This document shows positions 40,394 to 51,300 of a stretch of DNA of 64,000 bases, piece after piece. Numbering within the stretch: the stretch's first letter is position 1; each line of letters opens with the position of its first letter. The DNA is from Nyssa sinensis (Eukaryota; Streptophyta; Magnoliopsida; Cornales; Nyssaceae): contig CM018037.1 of the NCBI GenBank assembly GCA_008638375.1, positions 33,403,076 through 33,467,075 on the forward strand. The letters are read 5' to 3'. Below the pieces are notes generated by a model, which was given only the letters and a program-made list of their open reading frames with translations, was not told the DNA's origin and searched no databases. The position numbers and the translations under genes were made by a program.

Positions 40394-40896
40394 GATAAAT
40401 TACACCGACCTCTCCTGAATTTTATAACAATTACACTGACTTTTCCTGAAATTTTTTAAATTACACTGATTTCTCTTACTTTACCTGAAAATATATGGAT
40501 ACCTCCCTCCTTTCATTATTTTTTTAAAATAACGAAATTGTCCATTTTATTTATTTATTTTTGTATTTTTTAAATTTTGACTAGTTTTTTCTAACTTTTT
40601 TTAAAGATTTTTTTATTTTAAAAAAAATTAAGGTAAATAACGTATTTTTATTTTATATAAAATTAAATTTAAGGTTTTTATTAATATTTATTTGAAAAAT
40701 AAAAAAGTCAAGATTTAAAAAATTGAAAAAAAAATTATAAAAGAGGTAGTTTTGTTATTTTAAAGAAAAAAAATGATTAGAGAAAGGTATCTGTATATTA
40801 TTATGTAAAATATAGAAGGTCAGTATAATTATCAAAATTTTAAAAAATATCAAGTGTAATTATCATAAATTTTAAAAGAATTCATATAATTTACCC
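40394..40896. mobile_element. Fold-back element B, same family as A
   Basis: The left end GATAAATTACACCGACCTCT is mirrored by ATTCATATAATTTACCC at the right. Internal GAAATTGTCCATTTTATT on the left faces AAAGAGGTAGTTTTGTTATT on the right. It shares its terminal words with element A and begins about 60 bp after it. Confidence 0.75.
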
Positions 40897-41379
40897 TATT
40901 TTTTTTTTAAAAAAAAGATTGTAACTTTCAAAAATTTAATATAATTAGGATCCAAAGTCATATAATGAGTTTGCCTATTTTTTAATAGAAATAGGATGAT
41001 AACTCCTTTTAAATGTATTTCTAAAAGTCAATTCATTAAGTTTTGAAGTCTTTATAATTAAATTATGTTTTAAAAATGAAATAAATTCTATAGTACCATT
41101 TTAGAGACTTTTTCCTTGAATATTCTCTGTAAAAGGTTTTTATTTTTTTTTTGTATTTGTTTCTATCTGCACCTCATTCCAAAATTCAAACTCTGTTTTT
41201 CAGATCAACTACTTGCCAAACAGGGATCAATTCATCAAAAAAGTCAAAGAAACTAAGGGTAATATGGTGATTTCATCGAAGGGAAATTCAAATTTTTGGA
41301 TGGGAACAAAAAGGTGTAACAAAAATAAATGATTACAAAATGATTGGGCCCCACTCCTTAGAAGTCCGTTGGTATGGAA

Positions 41380-41641
41380 GAAAAGTTGGAGAGAGAATCT
41401 AGATAGACAGAGAGAGAAGAGAATATCAAAATCTAGATAGCAAAGTTTAGAACTTGGGACTGAGGAAGAACTTGGTGGAGAGGGAAGGAGATTCATGAGT
41501 AGGAGGAGAGAGACGATTTAGAGAGGAAGATGAAAAAGTAGAGAGAGAGAGAGAGAGGTGATGCAGAAAGCAGTGGTAGAAGAAGCGGCGCTGAATCAGT
41601 CGTCTTTTGAATTCGAAGCTGTGAGAAGACTACACTAAACG
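41380..41641 (+). promoter_or_regulatory. GA-rich proximal promoter/5' leader of the F-box gene
   Basis: Repeated GAGAGA tracts, the longest a GA run at about 41540-41556, precede the ATG. Plant leaders and promoters often carry such GA/CT tracts. The transcription start cannot be placed. Confidence 0.5.
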
Positions 41642-43791
41642 ATGTCGCGTTCGCCGGAGAAATCAAACCCTAGTCCTCCATTGAAGAGACCTCCAAACTG
41701 GTCAGATGTCTGGTTCAAGAACAAGAAAGCTCTCAACCATGTAGTCTTCGCTATGCACCTCCAGTCCCTCACCAAACCACCCAAAACCAATCTCCCTCCT
41801 GAACCCGATAAAACCTTAATCTTTGATAGCTCAAAAGTGGCTGATCGAACCTCCCTGTTGTCCGACGAGCTTCTTCTTCAAATTCTCTCGAGACTTCCCA
41901 AATCGCAAAGAAATGCGAATTCTCTCGTTTCCAAACGATGGTTGAATCTTCAGGGGCGTCTCGTGAGGTCCCTGAAGCTTCTAGATTGGAACTTTCTTGT
42001 TTCAGGTCGCTTATTTTTGCGATTCCCAAATCTCTCACATGTTGATTTGGTTCATGGATGTGTCGCTTGCCCCCGAAATTCGGGTATTTTGTTAACTCAT
42101 AAACTTGTTTCCTTTCATATTGATTCTAACATTTCGCAGGGAGGGTTTATACCAGAAAGATATATGTTATCAGTTGATGAAATTGATTCGGGTTTAAGAT
42201 CTTTAGCTAGCGGCTGTCCAAATCTTCGAAAGCTTATGGTTATTAATGCTAGTGAAATGGGGTTGTTGACTGTGGCCGAGGAGTGTCCTACTTTGCAAGA
42301 ACTGGAGTTGCATCGCTGTAATGATCAAGTTTTGCGTGGGATTGCGGCATGCCAGAATCTTCAAATCTTGAAATTGATTGGAAATGTTGATGGGTTTTAT
42401 AGATCTTTGGTTTCAGACATTGGTTTGACCATATTGGCACAAGGGTGTAGGAGGTTGGTGAAGCTTGAGTTGAGTGGATGTGAAGGAAGCTATGATGGGA
42501 TCAGAGCTATTGGACAGTGTTGTCAAATGCTTGAAGAGCTGACTCTTTGTGATCACAGGATGGAAGGTGGGTGGTTGTCTGCTCTTTCCTATTGCGAGAA
42601 TTTGAAAACTTTGAGGTTTCTATCATGTAAGAGTATTGATTGTAGTCCAGGGCCAGTTGAGCATTTGGGTTCTTGCCCAACACTTGAACGGTTACATTTG
42701 GAGAGATGCCAATTCCGGAACAAGCACAGTGTAAGAGCTTTGTTTATTGTGTGTCAAGATGTAAGGGAGACTATTTTACAGAATTGTTGGGGATTGGATA
42801 ATGACATGTTTGGCATTGCAATTGCAACTATTTGCAGGTATTGGAATTTGGAAATAGAAAACATTTAAATTTATTGTCCAACACTGTTGCTAGTACTTAA
42901 TTTGCTTGAGAATGATAATGTGGATGAACCTTTGCTATTCAACTAACTGGATTAAATATATGGTTTTACTGCATGCTCATGGCATCTATGTTTCTCTCCT
43001 ATAATGTTTGTATAATTGATAACAATAGAAAAATGGAATCTATATTTCTCCCCTATAATGTTTGCGTAATTGATGCAATAGAAAAGTGAAGATGAAGCAA
43101 TTGTGAGGTGATCCTGATCTAAATTAGTATCTGTAAACCTCAAACTAAATGCATGATATGATGCAAACGATTCTGCACTTGTGCATGGAGAGATAGCGAG
43201 CGGTGGGGTCTAATTTAGGAATAATGAGATCCATATCTTCAGTAAAATTAATGACTTCTGTAGAGATTTAGCTCTTTCTGATCATACACATGCCTCTTCT
43301 TGCAGCCTGACTTTCAAGAACTGCTTACTTTTTCACTTCCAAATTTCATTTGACCTATAATAAGGAAAGGGAAATATATGTCATTTAGAGGTGATGCCAT
43401 AGCAAATTGTTTAGAATCCGTTTATAACAGGGACTTGGAAGAAAGTGTATTTTATACTTGGCAATTTATTTCGGCTGTTCTTAGATAGGAAGCTTACTGG
43501 CTTTTGCTTCTTTTTTTTTTCAGGAAGGTGAAGTTCCTATCTTTAGAAGGCTGCTCACGGCTAACAACACAAGGTCTGGAGTCTGTAATTCTTTCTTGTA
43601 AGGAGCTTCAAAGTCTCAGAGTTGTGGCATGTAACAATGTAAAGGACAGTGAGATTACTCCTGCACTTTCGACTTTGTTTTCTGATCTTAAAGAGTTGAA
43701 ATGGAGACCTGATACCAAATCTCTTCTTTTGTCGAGTCTTGTGGGGGCTGGCATGGGAAAGAGAGGTGGTAGGTTTTTCAAGAAGACATGA
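41642..43791 (+). CDS. F-box/leucine-rich-repeat protein, complete, two exons
   Basis: Exons 41642-42837 and 43524-43791 (GT-AG; AG|G codon gives Arg) encode 487 residues ending GRFFKKT. Residues 1-40 carry [20 protein letters not shown], residues about 71-110 are the F-box ([30 protein letters not shown]), and residues about 120-470 are leucine-rich repeats with [33 protein letters not shown] and [12 protein letters not shown] signatures. F-box proteins recruit substrates to SCF ubiquitin ligases through SKP1; the repeats choose the substrate, which is unknown here. It resembles the Arabidopsis At5g51370/At5g51380 group, judged from memory. The ATG is the first in the frame, after a GA-rich leader. 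The coding sequence is intact. Confidence 0.93.
42838..43523 (+). other. Intron of the F-box gene
   Basis: 686 bp, donor GTATTG, acceptor TTTCAG after a T10 tract. A short repeat (TCTCxCCTATAATGTTTGxx with TAATTGAT) occurs twice, near 42996 and 43047. Confidence 0.85.
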
Positions 43792-44397
43792 GATTGGAAG
43801 TTGCCTGCTAATGCTTAGCGCTTAGGATCTGAGCTTACATTTTGATAATTCACTCGGCAGATGCAAAGTTCTTGTTGTTATTGTACTGTAATCCTCTTGG
43901 CCATTTTGGACGGTTATGTATGTCGACAAAGGAAGATAGTTATTTTTTGCATAGAAAAGGGGTAACTACAATCAATGTTTCTCAATGTATCTGGGTTGCC
44001 CTGTTCACAATATTGAATTTGTCAACCTCAAATTACCATATTGGGGTGTTGATACCACCAGTGCTTCTATGATACTACTAGGTGCTTTCAACAATATTTA
44101 CATTTGCCAATCCCTTCCCCATTCAGTAGTTTGGAAGAATTAGAAGAAGAGGGTTATTACTTAATCTGACTATTGAACTTATTTCTTATTTATTTATATG
44201 TTTCATTTTTGGCTTGACAGAAAGGCATAGGAAGGGAGTGGTGGCACTCTATAACTTGTGGCCCTGGTGTTAGCTGAGGGGCATGCTATGAACAATACAC
44301 CAAAATCCCCATAACCAATGAAGTGTGTCAAGAATAATCTTGCAACCCTTTGGAACCATCATTTCGCAGCCATCATCTCTTTCTCTCCCTCTAGGTA

Positions 44398-44799
44398 CAT
44401 TGCGAGTTTGATATACACTTGTTAATCTATTTTTTAATAACTTAAGTTTTTTAGATGAGTTGGTGATTTAACATGATATTATAGTCTTGGATATGATATG
44501 TCTTTGGGTTCACATCTCTTTATTTGTATTTATTCTCCTGTTTGTTTGTTTGTGCAAAATTGTACTTTATTGTACTCCGAGTTTGTGGTGGTTTGTTTAC
44601 CTCTCCATGTCCGAGTTGCAGGTGAGGAGGAGTCTCGATTGAATCAAAACAAATTGCAATTTTGCTACTAAACATGAAAAAATGCAAAGGGAGAGATTTG
44701 ACATCTCATAACCAAGGTTATGTTACCAAGTTAAACAATCAATTGCTCCAAAAATTTAAGTTGTTAAAAAGTGGGCCAACAATATATATCAAGCTCTCA
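44398..44799. mobile_element. Tail-to-tail inverted pair of the miniature LTR retroelement (copies 4 and 5)
   Basis: The forward copy runs from an LTR at 44398-44473, through a decayed primer site TGATATTATAGTC, to GGTGAGGAGGAG near 44632. From about 44640 the same internal sequence runs backwards (complement of TATGAGATGTCAAATCTCTC) and ends in an inverted LTR at 44730-44799 (complement of GAGAGCTTGATATATATTGT). Both right LTRs are missing at the junction. Confidence 0.8.
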
Positions 44800-46238
44800 A
44801 AAAGCTAGTTTTCACTCTATTGGCTTGTAATCCTTTCCCCACTCAGCTTATTCAATGAAACTTCACTTTCAGATGAGCTTTTTTCTTCCCACTATTGGAA
44901 TAGTTAGTAACACAAGAAGAACCAACTTTTGTACTACTTTATCTCTAGCATTTCATTTCTGTGTACGCTGTTGATATTTTGCATGCTGTGTACATAAAGA
45001 AGAACATATGATATCCAGTCAATGCTTAATTGTGGGTCTTCGTGATGGGATGAAAATTAGACAATGCTGTTTATTATTTGCATTGAGAATAAGGATTTGG
45101 TTTGAATATGAATTCAGAACAAAGGTGCTCATTTTTTGCCGAAAGCAATGCATCTACTTTCAACAAATTTTTGAAGTGGACATACTTCTTCTTATCTATA
45201 TGTGTCTTAACCTTAATGTGTCACATATGAATATTATGTAACTATTTAATTTTAATTAAAAAATAAAATTTAAAAGTACGTATGTATTGTATATATGGTG
45301 GATTGTGGTCAAAATATGTATTTGGGTAAGAGAAAAATTATCCTATCTAGCTTAGAGTTAAATATTGTTCTTTCTAAGTTTAGCAATTCAATTACATTCT
45401 ATAACATATGGGCTAAATTTGATACACGATTTTGAACACTAAATTAGATTAAAAAAAATGGATCTCCCTGTAAATTTAATTACCTATTAATAAATTTTAA
45501 TAGTGAAAAGTCGTTACTTAATAATGTGTGATTTAATTGAGATAATGATTTTAAATGAAAAAGAATGGTGAGATCAAATTCACGTAACTAATTCCAAAAT
45601 ATTCCAATAAGGTTTCATTAAGTTTAATATATGACACATTGGGCCTTGAACCCAAATAATGAGTAAAGTGTTATTGTTTACTTCTTGGGATTTACTGCCT
45701 ATATGTCTAAGTGGTCCAAGAAATTAAGTTTAATTCCTAGGTTGTGTGGCAAACAATGCAAGAATCAAGGAATCTTAAGACTTTAAATTTAATGAAATAT
45801 AAAATTTTGGAGGGACACTTAATATTGGGTAGGATAATCAAGAGAGTACAATATTTAGAGTTTTGAACAAATCTTAAATCTCGGACGACAACGACAAAGA
45901 GACTTTGAATTGTAGATACATAAACAAAAATTAACTAGTATAGAATATATGATAAGTATCGACACAAAAAAAAGTTTTTGTATAGCATGTCTAGAACAAC
46001 AGAAGCATGTAAATGTGGGATAGGTGGCATAAACTCAAACAATTTAGAAAAAAACCCCACTAATAGGGAATGTGAGTTGAACATATGTGTAGCAGTTATC
46101 ACCACGAACTTGAAGCATTTATAAATACCAGATCTGAAGAGGAGTAAAGAACCTCACATTAATCAATACCTACATTTAGCCTATACTTAGCTTAGTCATA
46201 ATTATAGTTTAGTTGTGGTTTCCCATAATTCTATCATT
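44800..46238. other. Intergenic, nothing recognised
   Basis: AT-rich. The frame at 45008-45241 has no family resemblance and is not called. Confidence 0.5.
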
Positions 46239-46240
46239 TA

Positions 46241-46481
46241 CTTCCTCCGTCCCATTTTAAGAGTCTTTTATCACTCTTCATTTTAAGAGTTTTATTTGAA
46301 AAGTTAACGTACTTTTAAGTTATAAATTTTCAAAACTACCATTTATTACACCTAATGTAAACATGATTTACAATTAAATGAAGGCAATATGAAAAATTTA
46401 AATAATTTTAAAATAATAAAACAATATTTCCAAAAAAGTTAGAATGTCCCAAAAGGGACTATCATTTTGAGACGGAGGGAG
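46241..46481. mobile_element. Stowaway (Tc1/mariner) MITE
   Basis: 241 bp starting CTTCCTCCGTCCCATTTTAA and ending TTTGAGACGGAGGGAG, the classic Stowaway inverted ends, bounded by TA on both sides (46239-46240, 46482-46483). There is no coding capacity. Confidence 0.92.
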
Positions 46482-46483
46482 TA

Positions 46484-48300
46484 TTCTCTTACTGAGTACC
46501 ACCATTGTATTTATTTTGTCTGTTCGTGAGGTCAATGGGAAAGTCAAAATTAGTATTGGAAGTCAACTGATCATCCGATAAGAATATCGATTATCCGTTA
46601 TGTAACAATCGTCGTCTGATCTTTAATTCGGAAGGAATTTTACCATTTTCTTCTTTTTTATAATACAGAGCATTCTGAGTTAACGTGTGTATCAAATTAA
46701 ATTTTATATCATAGTCATTTCACACACTTGCACGTGGAATAAAGTAACCCTAAAATTTGATTGCAAGATAAATCGAACATGAGAATTTAAGATGATAAGT
46801 CTTTAAATTACAACACTATTTCGACTAACAGTTAAGATTAAGGCAATTGAATATTTAAAAAAAGATAATTTCATACTTTCAAATATTGTCTGATTCTACG
46901 TAAGCTTACATAAATTAAAATTTAGTATACTTGTGATCTCCAATACCTATAACATATCTGTACATGTATTTTGAAAAAAATTAATTTATTAAATATTTTT
47001 TTATTAATAGAATATGTATTGTACATTTATAAATCTTTATTTTACAAGCCTCTTTTAATTTTGAATTCTAAAAACTCAACAATCTAATAAATTAAAAATA
47101 AAATCAGTCTTCCAATTAAAAAAAAATTAAATAAATTATACATTTCTCACTAAAAAAGAGAGAGTAGGAGTAGAATCGAAACATCATAACTTACCAACCT
47201 CCTTGTAATGAGACTTGTTTTTTTTTTTTCCTTTTATTAACTGTAAGTAACACATTTCTGGCAACATGGCATCTCACTTGCATTGATTATAAAATAATTG
47301 TTGATCAGACGGTTAAATTGTGTATTGATTATAAAATAATTGTTGATTTTCTCTCTCTCTCTCTCTCTGTCTTCGTCGATCTTGAATAATCGATATTCGA
47401 TTTCTTCAAATCCATTTTAATCGCCGTGGTCATGTGGCGGTTTGCGCTGGTGATTTATAAATTGTAACGGTGATTAGTGACTACGCTTACGGCGGTTGCA
47501 ACGAAGATCGAGATAGGGAATGGTATGTGCTGTGGAGTGGGGATTCAATGATGATGGTTTGCGAATATAACGAAAATGGTTGCGGTTTGTAAAATAATTG
47601 TCTAGCTCCGTATCAGCGATAAACGGCTCTGTGACAACAACGCTAGCCAAAGCGAGGCCAAAGAATAAAAAAGAGAATAAATAGCACAGGTGTTGTGGGC
47701 GTGGGAGTGTCAAGTTAGGGTTTGGGTGCCATATGAGGTGTTAAATTTATAATCGTTAAAATGACACTCTAAATGTAAAATTTTTCACTTCAATGAAAGT
47801 GGCATTTGTAATTATAAAATGACACCCAACGGTCTGGAGTATCATTTTTACAAACTTTGGAAAAAAAAAGGGAGATGTGCCATTCGACGGTTGGACCATT
47901 TTTATTTTTACTGTTACAATAGCTACCATTCTAACAGCTTTATTTCAACAAAGAATTCTATAAATACAGAGAGTTTGTAAAAAAAAAACTTACCAAATCC
48001 AGAAAAATCACTTTAAAAATTATTCTATAAATTTATAATGATTTTATTTATTTTAATAATTTTTATAATTAAATAATTTTATAATTTTATTAATTATTAA
48101 AATTTAAATTAATTTTTTAAATTAAATTAATTTTTATAATTTAATTTAAATTAAACCGTTATAAAAACTATACCCGTTAAAATATAATCGTTAAATTTAA
48201 TTATATTTTTTAATAAAAAATATTAAAATATTAAAATGACACCTCATTTTGTAACTATCAGATATAATTTACGAATAGCATAATACTGTTTAACGTTGCA
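46484..48300. other. Intergenic upstream of the kinase gene
   Basis: A 23-24 bp direct repeat (ATTGATTATAAAATAATTGT plus TGAT) occurs at 47282 and 47324, followed by a CT run at about 47351-47368. AT-only sequence fills 48020-48240. No gene supported. Confidence 0.5.
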
Positions 48301-48397
48301 AATAAATTTTTTGGTAACCAAAATAGCAACTTCTGCTCTTACAATAGAAAGGGAGAGAGAGGAGAGAGAAGGATAGATAGACACTTCAGAGGAGAAG
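48300..48397 (+). promoter_or_regulatory. GA-rich leader of the kinase gene
   Basis: GGGAGAGAGAGGAGAGAGAA near 48351 precedes the ATG at 48398. This ATG starts a frame that continues through the first splice, so it is the chosen start. The TSS is unknown. Confidence 0.4.
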
Positions 48398-51300
48398 ATG
48401 AAGAAGGAGAAGGGAGTGGTAATAGCAAACCCTAGTAACCAAGAACCTGAAGGAGAAGAGGACCGCACAAACTTACCCAATGCCCCCGTCCGATTCTCCA
48501 CCCGAAATGCTTCCTCCAAATACGATTTCGTCAAGGTTTTTCAATCACTCCGCAAGAAAGAACCCTAATTTAATTGGGTCATTCATTGATTGATTCGATA
48601 TATATAATCATCCGTTACATCTGTTGTTTCAGGTTAAGGTATGGTTGGGTGACAATGCCGATCACTACTACGTTCTGTCCAGATTTTTGCTCAGCAGAAT
48701 GTTAACTGTCACTAAGGTTTGAATTACCCCTCTGATTCAGTCACTTCTTATTTGATTAGTAACTCTGTTTAAACTTTAGAATTATGGGCAATTACATTCT
48801 TTTTATTCCCAATTCAGTCTTTATTTTACATGTGGTAATTGGGTTTGTTTCACACACTATTATATGTGTACTTTTATACTATTATATTAAGCGATTTCAT
48901 GTTTAGTTTACATTTCAAAGGACAAAATCACCAACCCTTAAAAAGAGGGGGGGAGGGGGGAGTGCTTTGAATTATTTTCTCAGCTGTTGTAAGGTAATCG
49001 CCCCATGCTTTCAACAATATGCGGCCTTGCCTTACTCAATTTACCTTTTTAACTGCCATGTGGTAAGCAGCATCCATGCTTGTGGCTGGATGGTTTGAAG
49101 CGTGTGCATAAATGCCTTTGTGTTAGTGTGCATGCATATGTGTGCACTTGTTAGCTGTTAGTGAAGTATCCCATGTCTTCAAGGGAAAATATTCAAATTA
49201 AGATAAGAAAGCAAGTGGTTACTTCTTTCAAATTGGAATCACTCTTCTTAATATTATATATGCATATGCACACGTGTATATTTGTGTGTTGCATATAACA
49301 AATGTACACAATCGATCATATATAATAATAAATTTTCCTGGTTATGCGTTCAATGGTGAAGTCTCTGAATTTCATCCAACAAACTGAAACTTTCAATTGT
49401 GGGTCTTGCTTTTTGGTTGGCCAATAAGATTGTATAAAGTGAAGCAAACTAATCAAGGTAGACCCTAGAAGAGAGTGTAAATATGAGCATATTGGTACAC
49501 GCTGCTATTCACAGCCATTGTGCTTAAGGGTAGAGTTCTGCCAGCCAGAAGATGTTTCGATTCTAGACTTTTCTAGGCATTGGTGACCAATGGAAAGAAA
49601 ACAATATGTTGGGACCTCAACTGAGGCATCCCTTTTGAGTGTTTTTATTTTTTATATTCTACATCAAACTGCATAATTAAGATGGTTACATGTGGTTAAG
49701 AATTCACAACGAATGAGCAGATAGTCCACCATTTCCCTTTCTGATTCACAAGCTACATCAGATTAAGAATTTCTTGACGTACTCATTCTGAAAGGTATTT
49801 CTACCCTTTGAAGAAATTAAGAATCCAGTATGTAAGTATGTACTATATCGTCTCGTTACTAGCTTACTGCCATAAATTGCTTGAGGATATATTGTGTATA
49901 ATGTCCTATACAGCTGTTGGTCATGGGCTCCACATCCCGTTGAGGTTGCATGGTAAACCGATCAAATTGTAGTATTTGTTGATCCCGCTATGCAATTTTG
50001 CAGAGCTGCCTCATTGATGTTGTATCCCATGATTCCCATCAATGTTCTAGGCTTCATAGATTGATTACTTTGTTAATTTATTTTCATTTTAGTCTTAAGA
50101 TTTCAAATTTTTTTTTTAATTCTTAATTGAAAGGACTTACGTTATTTATCATAACTTTTTGATTCCAGATTCCAAATCATGTGGCTATTAAAATTGCTCT
50201 TGAACTGAAAAAGTTGCTCATAGACAATAGCCTTCTGGATGTGTATGCCATCATATCTCATCCTTTGTTTCTCTACTTTTTTTATTTTTTTTAAATTTTC
50301 TTTTTGCATGTTCTGTTGTTAATTTTTTTAAATAATGCATGTAGTGATTATTTTGCAGTTCTCAATCCGACTTGGAAGCTAATTTGTTCAAGGCACGCAA
50401 TATGTACCTCAAGCTCTCTCTCTCCTTCCCTCTCTCCCTCTCTCTTTTTATTTCTGCCCCTCCTTGTACTGCATATATATATAATTTTATTTTATGTTAT
50501 TGTTTCAATTCTTAGCTCTTTTAAATCCGAGAACTGGATGGCATGTTTATGGGAATTTGTATGAGTTTTTACAAAAGCTAACACTTCAGTTATTGTGTGA
50601 ATTAAAAGCCAAGCAATCTTTAAGTTGCATACGACTTAAAATTGACAAATCTAATGTCCAAATCAGTCGACATGTTCACTGGCCATCTAGTAAGGTGGAA
50701 TCTCTTATTTATAGCTGGAAAGTGCACGGTCCAGGTCCCACTAGGGACGTGTGGATTTTCTTTTGTTGGGATGGGGTGCAGTTTGGGGGTGTTATGGTTT
50801 GGGAAGTTCTACCCATCATTGTGTTGCTTACGCTATTGGACAAGAAAAGGAAAAAAAAAATCACGTAGGTGATCCACCTGAAAATGTTATCAGCTCTCTC
50901 TCCCTGTCTCTCTCTCTCCCCCCACCCACCCACCCCCCCACCCCATTAAGATTTTTGACTCTTAATATCATGCAGGGTATTGATAGTTAATAACGCCACT
51001 GGAGGAGGCAGTGTTGTTTTTTGATTGCGTGTGTGACAACTAACTTAAATCCTTCTGCAATAAATTGGTTGAAAAAATTTCTTAATTGTTTGAAATGTCT
51101 ATATTAGGCACAGTTTAAATTTGTGGTTGCAGTCAGTGTGTGGGAAGTAACAGATGACCTGTACTGAAAATTGGACCAAAATCGTGAACTTTTTTTGGGA
51201 TTAAGAAACTTCTTGACTTGTATATGCACATGTTTTGACCCCAAAATACCACATAGTAATGTTTTAATGTATTTAGTTGCAACCTATAGATATTTTGTAC

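Noticed and set aside
42838..42868. F-box protein ending at 42868 (408 residues) without splicing
   Set aside because: The donor at 42838 and acceptor at 43523 restore frame and add 88 leucine-rich-repeat-like residues, so the read-through stop is intronic.
47474..47713. Minus-strand 79-residue frame with a signal-peptide-like start
   Set aside because: No second domain, no supporting splice sites, and low-complexity AT-rich surroundings. A hydrophobic start alone is common by chance.
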